DNA of 23,608 nt, from NCBI GenBank assembly GCA_035553895.1, contig DATMJI010000161.1:1-23608 (forward strand), in the 5' to 3' direction. Under the pieces are notes generated by a model. The model made no database searches. It was given only the letters and a program-made list of their open reading frames with translations, and was not told where the DNA came from. Source of the stretch: JADDRA01 sp035553895 (GTDB lineage Bacteria > Actinomycetota > Acidimicrobiia > Acidimicrobiales > CADCSY01). Positions 13,103 to 19,701 of this stretch are shown in pieces (the stretch's first letter is position 1; each line of letters starts with the position of its first letter). Both the position numbers and the translations under genes were made by a program.

Positions 13103-14374
13103 GTGTCGTTCTCCGAGGTGTGCGTCATCGCCGCTGCCCTGATCGGCTACGGGTTGGTGTCCCGGCGCATCGCCCACTGGCCCGTCAGCATGCCGATGGT
13201 CTTCGTCGCCCTCGGCTCCCTCGCCGAGGTCAGCGGGCTGGTGGTACTGGCGGCCGAGACGGCCCAGGTGGCGGTGCTGGCCGAGATCACCCTGGCGGTC
13301 ATCCTCTTCGGCGACGCCGTGCGCATCAACGTCCGCTCGCTCGGCCACGACCTCGCCCTGCCGGGGCGCCTCCTGCTGGCCGGCCTGCCCCTCACCATCG
13401 CCTTGACGACCCTCCTGGTGGCGGTGGTGCTCCCCGGGCTCTCGTGGGCCGAGGCGGCCCTGGTGGCGGCGGTGCTGGCGCCGACCGACGCCGCCCTGGG
13501 CAAGGCCGTCATCGACGACGAGTCCGTTCCCCGCCGGATCCGGCGTTCGCTCAACGTGGAGTCGGGACTCAACGACGGCTTGGTGCTGCCCGCCGTGCTC
13601 ATCTTCGTCGCCCTGGCCACCGGCGAGCAGACCACGGCCGGCTTCTGGGCCAGCTTCGTCGTGCGGCAGGTAATCCTCGGGGCGGTCCTGGGCGTGGCCG
13701 TCGGTGGTGCCGGGGCCTGGCTGCTGGCTCGGGCCCAGCAGCGAGCGTGGGTGGAGGGCATCTACGCCCAGCTGGCCACCCTGGCCCTGGCCCTCCTCGC
13801 CTTCGCCGGCGCCCAGGCGGCCGGGGCCAACGGCTTCATCGCCGCCTTCGGGGCCGGGCTCGCCTTCGGGGCGGTGGGCACCGGCACCGACCACCTGGTC
13901 GAGTACACCGAGGACAGCGGCCAGCTCCTGGCCGTGGTCGCCTTCTTCGTGTTCGGGAACGTCTTCGTCAACGACGCCTTGGGCTCACTCTCCGTCGGCG
14001 TGGTCACGGTGGCGGTGCTGGTCCTGACCGCCGGCCGCATGGTGCCCGTGGCCCTGGTCATGACCGGGACGGGGGCGGCGGCGGCCACCAAAGCGTTCGT
14101 CGGCTGGTTCGGACCCCGGGGGCTGGCTTCGATCGCCTTCGGGCTCCTGCTCTTGGAGGAGGCCCTGCCTGGTGGCGAGCAGCTGTTCGCCATCATCGCC
14201 CTCACGGTGGTGGCCAGCGTGGTCCTGCACGGGGCCTCGGCCGCCGCCGGGGCCCAGGCCTACGGGCGCTGGTGGGCGGCCGTGCCGGGGTCCGAGCAGG
14301 AGGTCATGCCCGAGTCCCTGCCCGTCCCCCCGGGACGCAGCCGCTGGTCGGGACCATCCCGGGAGCGGCGCTGA
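13103..14374 (+). CDS. CPA1-family Na+(K+)/H+ antiporter
   Basis: A 423-residue membrane antiporter exchanging protons for Na+ or K+, serving pH and salt balance. About twelve hydrophobic helices are visible. Family signatures are VILFGDAVRINVRSL (about 72-86), the discontinuous-helix APTDAALGKAVIDDE (about 128-142) and RIRRSLNVESGLNDGLVLP, with the Asn-Asp pair of the ion site in ESGLND. Later helices include WFGPRGLASIAFGLLLLEEALP, the conserved Gly-Pro-Arg-Gly segment of CPA1 proteins. The C-terminal 40 residues are a short hydrophilic tail, so there is no large regulatory TrkA-C or USP domain. GTG 13103 begins at the first helix and follows the GATACT box. Confidence 0.9.
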   Translation: MSFSEVCVIAAALIGYGLVSRRIAHWPVSMPMVFVALGSLAEVSGLVVLAAETAQVAVLAEITLAVILFGDAVRINVRSLGHDLALPGRLLLAGLPLTIALTTLLVAVVLPGLSWAEAALVAAVLAPTDAALGKAVIDDESVPRRIRRSLNVESGLNDGLVLPAVLIFVALATGEQTTAGFWASFVVRQVILGAVLGVAVGGAGAWLLARAQQRAWVEGIYAQLATLALALLAFAGAQAAGANGFIAAFGAGLAFGAVGTGTDHLVEYTEDSGQLLAVVAFFVFGNVFVNDALGSLSVGVVTVAVLVLTAGRMVPVALVMTGTGAAAATKAFVGWFGPRGLASIAFGLLLLEEALPGGEQLFAIIALTVVASVVLHGASAAAGAQAYGRWWAAVPGSEQEVMPESLPVPPGRSRWSGPSRERR

Positions 14375-14391
14375 TGCCGCCCCCTGCCCCA

Positions 14392-14419
14392 GGCCGGCCC
14401 CGGGGTTCGCGCCGGCCGG
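14392..14419 (+). terminator. GC hairpin after the antiporter gene
   Basis: GGCCGGC (14392-14398) pairs with GCCGGCC (14411-14417), and a shifted register also pairs, around a loop containing CCCCGGGG. It starts 17 nt after the antiporter stop. No T run follows. Confidence 0.45.
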
Positions 14420-14481
14420 CCCGCCGGGTAGGGCCACCGAGGACGGGCCACCAGCCCGCGCGCCCGAGCACGGAGGTCACG

Positions 14482-14991
14482 ATGTCCACGATCGAAGACA
14501 AGCTGGAGGCGATCGAGGACGCCTACGAGCAGGACGCCGACGAGGAGCGGCCGCTGCGCTCCTACGCCGGCATCCTCGCCGCCTACGTCCTCGGCACCGG
14601 GACTCTGGCCGCCATCGGCCGGCGGCGCCTGCCTGGACGCCTGGCGCCGGCCGACCTGGCCCTGGGGTCGGTGGCCACCTACAAGCTGGCCCGGTTGCTC
14701 ACCGAAGACCCGATCACCAGCCCGCTGCGGGCGCCCTTCACCACCTACGAGGGGCTGGCCGGCCCGTCGGCCCTGCGGGAGGAGGTACGCGGGCAGGGGT
14801 GGCGCCATGCCGTGGGGGAGCTGCTGACCTGCCCCTTCTGCATCTCCCAGTGGGTGGCCACCTCCCTCGTGGCCGGGCTGGCGCTCGCTCCCCGCCCCAC
14901 CCGGACCTTCATGTCGATTTTGGCGCTGGTGTCGGCCTCCGAGGCCCTCCAGCTCCTTCATTCCCGGGTCGAGCAGGCGGCCCGGGGCTGA
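14482..14991 (+). CDS. DUF1360 membrane protein
   Basis: A 169-residue protein with an acidic N-terminus (about 1-25) and three or four hydrophobic segments. The block LALGSVATYKLARLLTEDPITSPLRAPFT (about 58-86) and the cysteine motif LLTCPFCISQWVA (about 113-125) mark it as DUF1360, a family of unknown function found in actinobacteria and Bacillus spores. The CPFC pair could bind metal or form a disulfide. ATG 14482 has a Shine-Dalgarno (CGGAGG) 6 nt upstream. It follows the antiporter by 107 nt on the same strand with a hairpin between, so it is probably a separate unit. Confidence 0.83.
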   Translation: MSTIEDKLEAIEDAYEQDADEERPLRSYAGILAAYVLGTGTLAAIGRRRLPGRLAPADLALGSVATYKLARLLTEDPITSPLRAPFTTYEGLAGPSALREEVRGQGWRHAVGELLTCPFCISQWVATSLVAGLALAPRPTRTFMSILALVSASEALQLLHSRVEQAARG

Positions 14992-14994
14992 TCG

Positions 14995-15030
14995 GCAACG
15001 CCTGGCGCCGGCGCCGGCGCCGGCAGTTGC
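14995..15030. terminator. GC palindrome with three tandem GCCGGC units
   Basis: GCAAC (14995-14999) and GTTGC (15026-15030) flank a core made of three tandem GCCGGC palindromes (15007-15024). It fills the 38-bp gap between two convergent stop codons and probably ends transcription from both sides. Confidence 0.5.
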
Positions 15031-16310
15031 TACAGGGACTGGCGAACCATCTCGGTCGCGCCCTCCTTCAACCGGGTCCGCCAGGGGCGGTTGCGCCAGG
15101 CCTGGGGGTCGATCTCCTCGGAAACGGCGAGATCCTCCAGGAAGTGCCCCTCGAGTTCGGCCACACAGTCCGGATCGGCGACGGCGACGTTCAGCTCCAG
15201 GTCGAGATCGAGTGAGCGGTTGTCGAAGTTGCCCGAGCCGACATTGGCCCAGCCGTCGTCGACCAACATCACCTTGGCATGCAACATGGTCTGGTTGTAC
15301 TCGAAGATGCGTACCCCGGCATCGAGGAGCTTGGCGTACGAGCGACGACCGGCTTGGCGCGCCACCTCCTTGTCGACCCGCTGGCCGTTGATCAGCAGGC
15401 GCACGTCGACTCCCCGCCGAGCCGAGGCGCACAGCAGGTCCTCGGAGGCCCGGTCGGGGACGAAGTAGGCGGTGGTCAGCCACAGCCGCTCCCGGGCGCC
15501 GGCGATGGCCGCAGAGAAGATCAAAGTGGTGGCCGTGGCCCAGCCGTTGGGGGTGCTGCGGCTGGCCACCACCTCCACCCCGTCCTCGAATCCACCTCCT
15601 CCGGGGATGTGGTCACGGGTGAGCACCTGGGCGCTGGCTTCGGACCAGTTCTCGAGGAACGCCCCGTACAGATCCCGCAGCACCGGTCCCTCGATGCGCA
15701 GGTGGGTTTCCCGCCAGTGCTCCGCGTCCTGGGCGTCACCGGTCCAGACGTCGGCGATACCGACACCCCCGGCGAAGCCGACGGCACCGTCGACCAACAG
15801 GATGCGCCGGTGCATGCGGTTGTTGGCCTTGTGCAGGGTGTGCCAGCGCGGTGGACGGTAGACGGCCACGTGCACACCGGCCTGGCGCAGGCGCTCCCGC
15901 TCCTGACGACCCAGCTTCGCCGACCCGTAGCCGTCCAGGATGAGGTTGACCTCCACGCCAGCTCGGGCCCGTTCCGCCAGGGCCGCACTGAAGCGGTCGG
16001 CGATCGTGCCGGGCCAGTAGATGTAGGAGGAGAGGTCGACCGTGCGGGTAGCCCCGGAGATGGCCTCGACCATCTCGTCGAGAGTCTCGCCGTTGCGCAT
16101 GATCGTCACCCGGTTGCCGGGTCGTTGCGTCGCTCCGGTCATCGCTTCGACGAGATCGGCGAACTCGGGCGTGCCCGGCTGGGGCGACTCGAGCAACTCG
16201 AAGCGCTCGCTGGTGGCCCGCTTGTACTTGGCCACGTTTCGCACCAGTACGGCGGCGAGGCCCAGTCCCGCGGCACCTCCACCGACCCTGAAACCAGGAC
16301 CCATCGTCAT
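15030..16310 (-). CDS. Phospholipase D family protein, cardiolipin synthase-like
   Basis: A 426-residue protein with one N-terminal hydrophobic segment (about 9-24) and two PLD domains. The first catalytic motif reads H167-R-R169-ILLV-D174, with Arg where HxKxxxxD has Lys; the second is canonical, H344-A-K346-VMLV-D351, followed by GSGNFDNRSL. Supporting blocks are SYIYWPGTIADRF, WRETHLRIEGPVL and AYFVPDRASED. Cardiolipin synthases of this type join phosphatidylglycerol units at the membrane; other PLD-family roles are possible. The ATG overlaps the stop of the upstream small gene (ATGA), so it is the last gene of a coupled minus-strand run that is less GC-rich than its surroundings. Confidence 0.9.
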   Translation of the reverse strand: MTMGPGFRVGGGAAGLGLAAVLVRNVAKYKRATSERFELLESPQPGTPEFADLVEAMTGATQRPGNRVTIMRNGETLDEMVEAISGATRTVDLSSYIYWPGTIADRFSAALAERARAGVEVNLILDGYGSAKLGRQERERLRQAGVHVAVYRPPRWHTLHKANNRMHRRILLVDGAVGFAGGVGIADVWTGDAQDAEHWRETHLRIEGPVLRDLYGAFLENWSEASAQVLTRDHIPGGGGFEDGVEVVASRSTPNGWATATTLIFSAAIAGARERLWLTTAYFVPDRASEDLLCASARRGVDVRLLINGQRVDKEVARQAGRRSYAKLLDAGVRIFEYNQTMLHAKVMLVDDGWANVGSGNFDNRSLDLDLELNVAVADPDCVAELEGHFLEDLAVSEEIDPQAWRNRPWRTRLKEGATEMVRQSL

Positions 16311-16645
16311 CCCGTCCGCCGCTCTCCCGCTTCCTCACACCATCGCAGATGGCCGGAGAAGGCGACCTTCCCGGCCCGGAACCTGGCTGGACGTGCCGGG
16401 ACACGACGAAGGGGGCTCCGCTCGGCACGGAATTCCACCCGACCAGGCACCACCAGCCCTGGACAGCCTAGGACCGCCGCGGTGTCTCGCCACGCAGGCC
16501 ACGGCGACAAAAGTGGCTGGGCTGGGCCAGGATGCCGTCGGAGAGGCCTGACGATCAGGATGAGCAACACCACGAAGGCCACGCCACCGGTGGAGATGGC
16601 AAAGCGGGCGCGCTGGTGCCCGAGTTCTTGGGCGATGTTCGTCAT
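16307..16645 (-). CDS. Small single-pass membrane protein
   Basis: A 112-residue reading frame that overlaps its neighbours by 4 nt at both ends (ATGA with the upstream SRPBCC-DUF5995 gene and ATGA with the PLD gene), which strongly suggests it is translated. Residues 1-37 have good codon structure and include one membrane helix, GGVAFVVLLILIVRPL. The rest is rich in Arg, Pro and Trp with weaker codon structure, so a frameshift after about residue 37 or a disordered cytosolic tail are both possible. I recognise no family. It may serve as a small membrane partner of the PLD protein. Confidence 0.5.
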   Translation of the reverse strand: MTNIAQELGHQRARFAISTGGVAFVVLLILIVRPLRRHPGPAQPLLSPWPAWRDTAAVLGCPGLVVPGRVEFRAERSPLRRVPARPARFRAGKVAFSGHLRWCEEAGERRTG

Positions 16646-17808
16646 CCGGGCCTCGTGGATTGAGCGTCACCGCCAGACGCAGTGACCAGCGCCAGGCCGC
16701 GCTCGAACGCCCGACGTCGAGCTGTCAGGGGGTCGTAGAAGCGCTTGGCAGTGAGGTGCTCGACGGCTTCAGGCGGCAAGAGGCGGTCGAGCGCGCGGAG
16801 GTAGGGAGGGAACCATCGGGACGGGACCTCGGACGCCAGACGTTGCCAGGCCTGCTGGAGCGGCGCCGCCATCACCAGGAAGTCGGCTCGGAAGCGTTGG
16901 TAGTCGCAACGCGGTCGGTAGTGGTGCATGTAGTTGGCGGCCAGGACCGGTGGCAGGTCGCCTTCGATGTGGGCCCGGGCGCCGGCGACGAGGGCGCGCC
17001 AGAACGGCAGAGCCCCCGACGAGGTCTCGGTCCCGCCCGCTTCGATGGCCTCGAACGCCTCCTGCCAATGCGGCGCCGCCGTGCCGTCCAGGCTTTGGAC
17101 GTAGAGGTCATGGAAACGGGGGATCAGCCGAAGGGCCCACGTCGGGTGGGCCACCTCGCCCCGGGCACACGCCTCGATCATCGCCTCGGTCACGTACTGG
17201 TACACGCGGCTGAACCAGTGCCGGGCATCACCGCTTGCGTGCATGTCGTCGGCAAGCACTCGCAGACGGCATGCCGTCGCCTCGGCTGCCTCCACGGCCC
17301 CCGGGTCGTCGTCGTCCCCGAACTGCCGTCTGCTCACCTCCACCTCCGTCGCCCCGGCGATGACCGACGAGAGTTGGCGGATGCTGGACTCGAGCTGGGG
17401 TCCGAGTGTCCGGCGTACGAAGGAGGTCGCGCCGGGCACCGCCAAATCCATACCGAACTCCCAACGCAGCCGGGAACCATCGCCCTCGGGGGTCAGGCGA
17501 ATCTCGCCCCGGTGATAGCGGATCATTCGCGAACCAACAGCGCGGAACACCAGCCTCGACGGCACGTCGGCGTACTGGATGGTCTCGGTCAGCACCGGCA
17601 AGGGCCGGGGTAGCACCACCTGGCGCAGGGCTCCGACGTTGCCGTACCCCCCGCCGTCTCCCGGCGCCAGCGCTCGCACAGGTGCCCTCGACCACAGGTT
17701 GAGCTGATCAGGCTCGGTGATGAACGGCCAGACCGCGCCGGGAGATGCCGGTAGCCGGCTCTCGAACACGAGCACCACGAAGGACTGCCGGCGAACATGC
17801 ATGCCCAT
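16642..17808 (-). CDS. SRPBCC-domain and DUF5995-like fusion protein
   Basis: A 388-residue soluble protein. Residues about 8-150 form an SRPBCC/polyketide-cyclase-like ligand-binding domain (FESRLPASPGAVWPFITEPDQLNLW, PSRLVFRAVG, GDGSRLRWEFGMDL). From about residue 190 the sequence resembles DUF5995 (HWFSRVYQYVTEAM, PRFHDLYVQSLDG, FWRALVAGARAHIEGDLPPVL with the family AHI..DL core). SRPBCC domains bind lipids or other hydrophobic ligands; DUF5995 has no known function. I chose ATG 17808, which starts just ahead of the first strand and has a GGGAG ribosome-binding site; extension to 18087 would overlap the upstream gene by over 160 nt. Coupled by ATGA to the small membrane gene. The DUF5995 call is from pattern memory and is the less certain half. 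Confidence 0.7.
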   Translation of the reverse strand: MGMHVRRQSFVVLVFESRLPASPGAVWPFITEPDQLNLWSRAPVRALAPGDGGGYGNVGALRQVVLPRPLPVLTETIQYADVPSRLVFRAVGSRMIRYHRGEIRLTPEGDGSRLRWEFGMDLAVPGATSFVRRTLGPQLESSIRQLSSVIAGATEVEVSRRQFGDDDDPGAVEAAEATACRLRVLADDMHASGDARHWFSRVYQYVTEAMIEACARGEVAHPTWALRLIPRFHDLYVQSLDGTAAPHWQEAFEAIEAGGTETSSGALPFWRALVAGARAHIEGDLPPVLAANYMHHYRPRCDYQRFRADFLVMAAPLQQAWQRLASEVPSRWFPPYLRALDRLLPPEAVEHLTAKRFYDPLTARRRAFERGLALVTASGGDAQSTRPG

Positions 17809-17920
17809 CCGTGCTCCCACCTGATAGCAGAACGGTCCTCCGGTCGCCTCCGCCGGCAAGTGCCCAGGCCCGTTCCACACGTGCTTGCGCTGCTCGCCAG
17901 CATAGGCCAGCACCACCGCT

Positions 17921-18820
17921 CTATGGGCGCGACATCCCCTCTCCTGCTGCCGGGCGCCCCCACCCGTGACCGCCCGCCACCAGCCACACGTAGACGCCCA
18001 CGACGAGCATGCCGAGCAGGAAAGCCACGTAGACACCGCTCTTGATGACCGAGGTGGTGTCCCCCGGATACCGGGCGAGGGCCACAAACTGGAGGACGAC
18101 CAGGAGCACGTTGCTCGCGACAGCCGGACGTACCCGATCGAGGTCGTTCTCCCATGCCAGGTGTGCCATCCCTGCCCCGAGGCCGAGGAGCCAGGCGGCG
18201 ACGGCCTGTGCCGTCAGTGACGTGAGGGGCCACGGCCACAAGGACGCCACCCGCGAGGGGCTCACAAACAGCCCGCCGCCGATAGACAGGAGGGCTGCCG
18301 CCTGCAGGGCGAACACCGTACGCACCATCACCGGCAGCGGGCGGGCTCGTGGCGTGTCGGTTCCCGGGGCCCGCTGCTGCGCGAAGAGCAGCACCGCCAA
18401 GAGCAACGGCACCACGGCGTAGATGAGGGTCCACAGCCAGGTTCCGGCTCGCGTGACGAGTGCGTGCTCGGGGCCGAAGTGGAACCGGTCGACGTGTAGC
18501 AGGGTGACGAAGAGGGTCAACAAGGTGAACACCAGCACCGCTGAGACCGTCACCCGTGCTCGAGCCCACAGCCGTTCACGAGCGGCCAGCCACTCGAACA
18601 TCGTGCTGCTCAGGTAGCCCGCTCCCAAGAACGCCGCCGTCAAGGGCGTGGTGATGGTCCAGGCAAAGTACCGGTCTGTCTGCTCGGTGAAGAAGAACAA
18701 CGACGAGCCGACCAGGAGCACCAGAAAGCCGGCCACCAAGAACAGGCGCCGCAAACCCGGGATGAGTAGGCGGGGCCCAGCTTGGGCGTGCTCAGGGACA
18801 ACGTGACCGTCCGCAGCCAC
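17921..18820 (-). CDS. Polytopic membrane protein of unknown function
   Basis: A 299-residue protein with about eight hydrophobic helices, for example LFLVAGFLVLLVGSSLFFF, ARVTVSAVLVFTLLTLFVTLL, GTWLWTLIYAVVPLLLAVLLF and YVAFLLGMLVVGVYVWLVAG. I do not recognise the family. There is no obvious catalytic or transport motif; WENDLDRVRP between helices and the FFFTEQTDRYFAWTI segment after helix 1 are the most distinctive parts. The start at GTG 18820 is the first in frame and is uncertain. G+C is low for this genome: 36 of 60 bases in 18481-18540, against 50 of 60 in 13441-13500. It lies 112 nt upstream of the SRPBCC-DUF5995 gene on the same strand. Confidence 0.65.
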   Translation of the reverse strand: MAADGHVVPEHAQAGPRLLIPGLRRLFLVAGFLVLLVGSSLFFFTEQTDRYFAWTITTPLTAAFLGAGYLSSTMFEWLAARERLWARARVTVSAVLVFTLLTLFVTLLHVDRFHFGPEHALVTRAGTWLWTLIYAVVPLLLAVLLFAQQRAPGTDTPRARPLPVMVRTVFALQAAALLSIGGGLFVSPSRVASLWPWPLTSLTAQAVAAWLLGLGAGMAHLAWENDLDRVRPAVASNVLLVVLQFVALARYPGDTTSVIKSGVYVAFLLGMLVVGVYVWLVAGGHGWGRPAAGEGMSRP

Positions 18821-19063
18821 ACCATCAGCATGCCGGGTGTTCCCGAGGCGTGCGTGCCGGGCTGGCGTGCCGACCGGGAGGCAACGTCCGCCCGGCTGAG
18901 AGCCCTCCGCCGCTCAAGCGGCGCTTGATCGCCAAAATCCGGGCGAGGAGGAACCCGCCGGGAAAGCGTTCGCCTCGGAGTGCCAGCCGTCGCCCAGAAC
19001 ACCGACACCGGCCACGGCGCCGACTTGGGAAGCAGACGCTTCCAGCGAATTTCGATGTTGGAG
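18821..19063. other. Non-coding stretch between tRNA-Pro and the low-GC operon
   Basis: I see no gene here; the frames that cross it are translations of the tRNA. It holds two small hairpins: CGCCGC (18908-18913), loop TCAA, GCGGCG (18918-18923); and GGAAGC (19028-19033), loop AGAC, GCTTCC (19038-19043). The second lies 21 nt past the tRNA 3' end and could be its terminator. Confidence 0.45.
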
Positions 19064-19138
19064 TCGGGAAGGCGGGATTCGAACCCGCGGCCTCAGCGTC
19101 CCGAACGCTGCGCGCTAACCAAGCTGCGCCACTTCCCG
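19064..19138 (-). tRNA. tRNA-Pro, anticodon CGG
   Basis: A 75-nt cloverleaf on the minus strand. The acceptor stem pairs CGGGAAG with CTTCCCG; the D arm is GCGC/GCGC around AGCTTGGTTA; the anticodon stem pairs CAGCG with CGCTG around the loop TTCGGGA, giving anticodon CGG, which reads CCG; the T arm pairs GCGGG with CCCGC around TTCGAAT. The discriminator is A and no CCA is encoded, so it must be added after transcription. It starts only 12 nt after the stop codon of the receiver-domain gene. Confidence 0.95.
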
Positions 19139-19147
19139 GAGAGGTCG

Positions 19148-19153
19148 AGCCTA
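19148..19153 (-). promoter_or_regulatory. -10 box TAGGCT for tRNA-Pro overlapping an upstream stop codon
   Basis: On the minus strand TAGGCT begins with the TAG stop of the receiver-domain gene and ends 9 nt before the tRNA 5' end, so a transcript would start within a few bases of the mature tRNA. Confidence 0.45.
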
Positions 19154-19594
19154 CCCGAGCGGCAGGGGAGCGCCGCCGGGGGCGGGGGCAGCCGCGGGCG
19201 GGGCGTCGGTGGCGTCGTGGTAGGTGCCCCCGTCGAGCAGGGTCTGGACCGCCCGGCGCAGGCGGATGGGATCGAGCGGCTTGACCAGCCAACCCTCGGC
19301 CGCCGAGCGCCGGGCGAGGAACACGTCGGCCCGCCGGTCGAGCAGCATCAGCACGGGCACGTGGTCGAGGCGGCCCGCCCCCTCCTCCAGGCGCAGGTTG
19401 AGGCACACGGCCATGCCTCCCATGTTGCCGATCTGCAGGTCGAGCACGGCCAGATCCGGGGGACGCTCCTGGACGGCCGGGAGCACATCGGCGCCCGACG
19501 GGACGCTGCGCACCGCCGCCTCGGGCCCGTCCACGGCGGCCACGACCTCGTCGATGACCCACGGCGCGTCGCTGGCTACCAGGATGTCGGCCAC
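19151..19594 (-). CDS. Atypical response-regulator receiver-domain protein
   Basis: A 147-residue stand-alone REC domain (about 1-122) with an Ala/Pro-rich tail and no DNA-binding domain. The fold is clear: ILVASD, DLAVLDLQIGNMGGMAVCLNLR with the usual phospho-acceptor Asp (about residue 50), VPVLMLLDRRAD, and GWLVKPLDPIRL with the conserved Lys-Pro. However, the acidic pair at the first strand is reduced to Ser-Asp (ILVASDAP, usual form ILVVDDD), and the conserved Thr/Ser of strand 4 is replaced by Leu. The domain may therefore be phosphorylated poorly or work without phosphorylation. GTG 19594 lies 6 nt behind a minus-strand TACGCT box at 19601-19606. It is divergent from a STAS-domain gene, a likely signalling partner. 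Confidence 0.8.
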   Translation of the reverse strand: MADILVASDAPWVIDEVVAAVDGPEAAVRSVPSGADVLPAVQERPPDLAVLDLQIGNMGGMAVCLNLRLEEGAGRLDHVPVLMLLDRRADVFLARRSAAEGWLVKPLDPIRLRRAVQTLLDGGTYHDATDAPPAAAPAPGGAPLPLG

Positions 19595-19634
19595 GGCGGC
19601 AGCGTAACGCGACTACCGCCCGGCCCTGCGAGGG

Positions 19635-19640
19635 TAGGGT
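19635..19640 (+). promoter_or_regulatory. -10 box TAGGGT and structured leader for the STAS gene
   Basis: TAGGGT lies 61 nt before ATG 19702, so unlike its neighbours this gene would have a leader of roughly 55 nt. The leader can fold: GGCGGGGC (19646-19653) pairs with GCCCCCGCC (19667-19675) with one bulged C. Confidence 0.4.
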
Positions 19641-19701
19641 GGCCCGGCGGGGCGTCACCGTGGCGTGCCCCCGCCCGCCAGTCCCTTTTCTTGGAGGTCC
19701 C

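Noticed and set aside
15030..19064. An integrated element with attachment sites at tRNA-Pro
   Set aside because: I found no second copy of the tRNA 3' end and no integrase, so only the composition shift supports transfer.
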